NCBI GenBank assembly: GCA_031290405.1
Contig: JAITNO010000108.1
Coordinates: 1-6,346, forward strand
Source of the DNA: Spirochaetaceae bacterium
GTDB taxonomy: Bacteria; Spirochaetota; Spirochaetia; Treponematales; Breznakiellaceae
Direction: 5' to 3'
DNA length: 6,346 nucleotides
Position 1 is the stretch's first letter; every line of letters starts with the position of its first letter. The notes under the pieces were generated by a model. The model saw nothing but the letters and a program-made list of their open reading frames with translations, did no database searches and was not told where the DNA came from. The translations under genes and the position numbers were made by a program. This document shows, in pieces, positions 5,101 through 6,346 of the stretch.

Positions 5101-5290
5101 AGGGGGCGTTCACTCAGGCGCAGGGGGCGTTCACTCAGGCGCGGAGGGTGTTCACTCAGGCGCGGAGGGCGTTCACTCAGGCGCGGAGGGCGTTCACTCA
5201 GGCGCGGAGGGCGTTCACTCAGGCGCGGAGGGCGTTCACTCAGCCGCGGAGGGCGTTCACTCAGCCGCGGGGAGCGTTCCCCTAGGCGCG
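5101..5290. repeat. Tandem array 2: eight 21-bp units plus degenerate units
   Basis: TTCAC recurs every 21 bp at 5109, 5130, 5151, 5172, 5193, 5214, 5235 and 5256. A degenerate TTCCC follows at 5277, and a last TTCAC at 5302 after a 25-bp step. The unit is GGAGGGCG followed by TTCACTCAGGCGC, and the centre is almost invariant. On the minus strand one frame reads R-L-S-E-R-P-P heptads; the plus strand reads E-G-V-H-S-G-A or FTQARRA in two frames. These open frames follow from the period and are not evidence of genes. The unit shares the degenerate core TTCNCTNANGCG with array 1. The array runs to the 3' end of the nitrogenase-like gene. Confidence 0.92.
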
Positions 5291-5302
5291 GGGGAGCTCC
5301 CT

Positions 5303-6346
5303 TCACGCGCAGGAGGCGTCCTGGAAGACCGACTGGGTGCGGGCGGTGGTGGTTTTTGTCTTGAAGACGTTGGAGTAGACCTCTTCGATGAGTTTTAGGC
5401 CGCCGTCCCAGCCGACGAAGCTGTTGTTGACGATGACCGTTTCCGGCAGCGGAAGGCTCACGAAGGCGTAGGTGTTCCCCGTTTCGGCGGCGAGCCACTT
5501 CTCCCAGCTGCTCCCCAAAAAGAGGGCTTTGTGCGAATTGCCGAGGCGCGCGCGGATGTCACGCTGAATCTCGCCGCCGTCAGTTTCGAAGACGAGTGAG
5601 CCGGCCAGCTCCCCGCTGCGTTCCGCCGCCGCCTCCCTGATGAGTCGGGCGTGGTCGCCTGCCGCGCCGTCGGTGATGTAGACGGCTTTGGGCTCGAAGC
5701 CCAGCTCCCGCACGAGGAACGAGGAGAGGCCGAGGGCGTAGGCGCCGTCGGCGACGGTGTACAGTTCGGTGGGGAGGTTGTTGCGATACTCGGACAGGAA
5801 GTCGACGAGGGAGGCCAGATACTGATAGAAGCGCGCGTCCTCTTGTGCGACGACGGCTTCCACAACGGCGCCGTCCACGCCGGCGGCCTTCCCCAATGCC
5901 CGCAGGAAGGCGCCTGTTTCTTCGGCCCCCACCGGCAGCACGGGACAGTGGAGCCAGGGCGTGCCGTACTTCTTTTCAAGGAGCTTTACGGTGGAAAGGC
6001 CGACCCACGGGGAGGCCAGCAGGTTGAGGCTGGCTTCTGGCATGGCCTTCCACTCAGGCGAGCCTGCGGCGCAGTAGCCGTAGAAGACGTGGGCGCGGAG
6101 CCCTATCGACTCGACGAGGTGTTTGAGGGTTTCGAGGTCGCCGCGCCAGTAGGGGTTTTGGTAGGGCACGACCGAAAAGACGTTGACGAGGCCCTGCTGG
6201 ACGGCGGGCCTGGAGCCGTCGTCGACGAACTGGTTCACGATGGCGTTGACGACGCGCTCGTGGCCCTCATAGCTTGAGCCCTTGAAGCCGGCGGTCTCGA
6301 CGCCGACGACGGGCTTTCCCGCAGCGGCGAAGTCCCGCGCGATGTT
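5303..6346 (-). CDS. Nitrogenase component-1 family protein (NifK/AnfK/NifN-like), 5' end outside the window
   Basis: The frame is open from the right edge to TGA (5305-5303), so 347 residues of the C-terminal part are visible and the true start lies beyond the window; a GTG at 6238 is internal. Family features (PF00148) are clear: GKPVVGVETAGFKGSSYEGH near the visible start, VNVFSVVPYQNPYWRGD, LNLLASPWVGLSTVKLLEKK followed by a YGTPW, PVLPVGAEETGAFLRAL, and near the end SFVGWDGGLKLIEEVYSNVF, which matches the usual C-terminal F-G--G-L-L-E motif. Such proteins form heterotetramers that bind metal clusters and take electrons from a NifH-type protein. The P-cluster cysteines would be upstream of the visible part, so NifK, NifN and nitrogenase-like reductases such as MarK cannot be told apart. 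The last 20 or so residues are a polar tail bordering repeat array 2. Confidence 0.85.
   Translation of the reverse strand, partial: NIARDFAAAGKPVVGVETAGFKGSSYEGHERVVNAIVNQFVDDGSRPAVQQGLVNVFSVVPYQNPYWRGDLETLKHLVESIGLRAHVFYGYCAAGSPEWKAMPEASLNLLASPWVGLSTVKLLEKKYGTPWLHCPVLPVGAEETGAFLRALGKAAGVDGAVVEAVVAQEDARFYQYLASLVDFLSEYRNNLPTELYTVADGAYALGLSSFLVRELGFEPKAVYITDGAAGDHARLIREAAAERSGELAGSLVFETDGGEIQRDIRARLGNSHKALFLGSSWEKWLAAETGNTYAFVSLPLPETVIVNNSFVGWDGGLKLIEEVYSNVFKTKTTTARTQSVFQDASCA

Noticed and set aside
4841..5290. CRISPR array
   Set aside because: The units are contiguous 21-bp tandem repeats with no unique spacers and no cas genes nearby.
4844..5398. Long plus-strand open stretch translating both arrays in one frame (G-A-x-F-A-K-A then E-G-V-H-S-G-A)
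   Set aside because: It has no ATG, GTG or TTG start near its beginning, begins right after a TGA and runs antisense into the nitrogenase-like gene. It is kept only as an observation on the repeats.
5076..5498. 140-codon minus-strand frame with R-L-S-E-R-P-P repeats
   Set aside because: It overlaps the end of the nitrogenase-like gene in another frame and stays open only because the repeat period is a multiple of three. No Shine-Dalgarno or plausible start was seen.

Overview
The window looks like a chromosomal segment of an anaerobic bacterium, GC-rich and with high third-position GC in the minus-strand genes. My best guess is a Treponema-like spirochaete, perhaps from a termite gut. This rests on two things recalled from memory. 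The short gene at 49-219 begins with an N-terminal pattern (NW-P-KR-DQL-MA) that I associate with a large Treponema protein family. A nitrogenase-like gene lies at the right edge. No rRNA or other marker confirms the assignment.

Layout. (1) 1-219: a short, apparently truncated member of that lineage-specific family, with a good Shine-Dalgarno site and an upstream hairpin. (2) 169-1638: a divergent redox-type module. An HxlR regulator with a cysteine-rich N-terminus (minus strand) faces a two-gene operon (plus strand) encoding a small FMN-binding split-barrel protein and a DUF1638 protein. The shared 177-bp spacer holds a near-consensus promoter and two GTAT/ATAC inverted repeats that look like operators. 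(3) 1656-4403: a minus-strand block ordered, in the direction of transcription, tRNA-Lys(UUU), terminator, tRNA-Leu(CAG), HDAC-superfamily deacetylase, DUF1015 protein, tRNA-Leu(CAA). The two protein genes abut exactly. The deacetylase start codon lies 3 nt after the 3' end of tRNA-Leu(CAG) and has no Shine-Dalgarno site. (4) 4441-5302: about 860 bp without an intact gene. It holds a gene remnant, GC-rich inverted repeats and two different 21-bp tandem-repeat arrays. (5) 5303 to the right end: the C-terminal three quarters or so of a nitrogenase component-1 family protein on the minus strand, 5'-truncated by the window edge.

How the parts may work together. The HxlR module is probably an oxidative- or electrophile-stress responsive unit whose regulator controls the divergent genes. 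The HDAC-like protein and the DUF1015 protein are almost certainly co-translated and may act in one pathway, which the sequence does not reveal. The nitrogenase-like subunit should pair with a partner outside the window. The repeat arrays have a period divisible by three, share a degenerate 12-bp core, and reach the nitrogenase-like stop codon; they are the least explained structure here.
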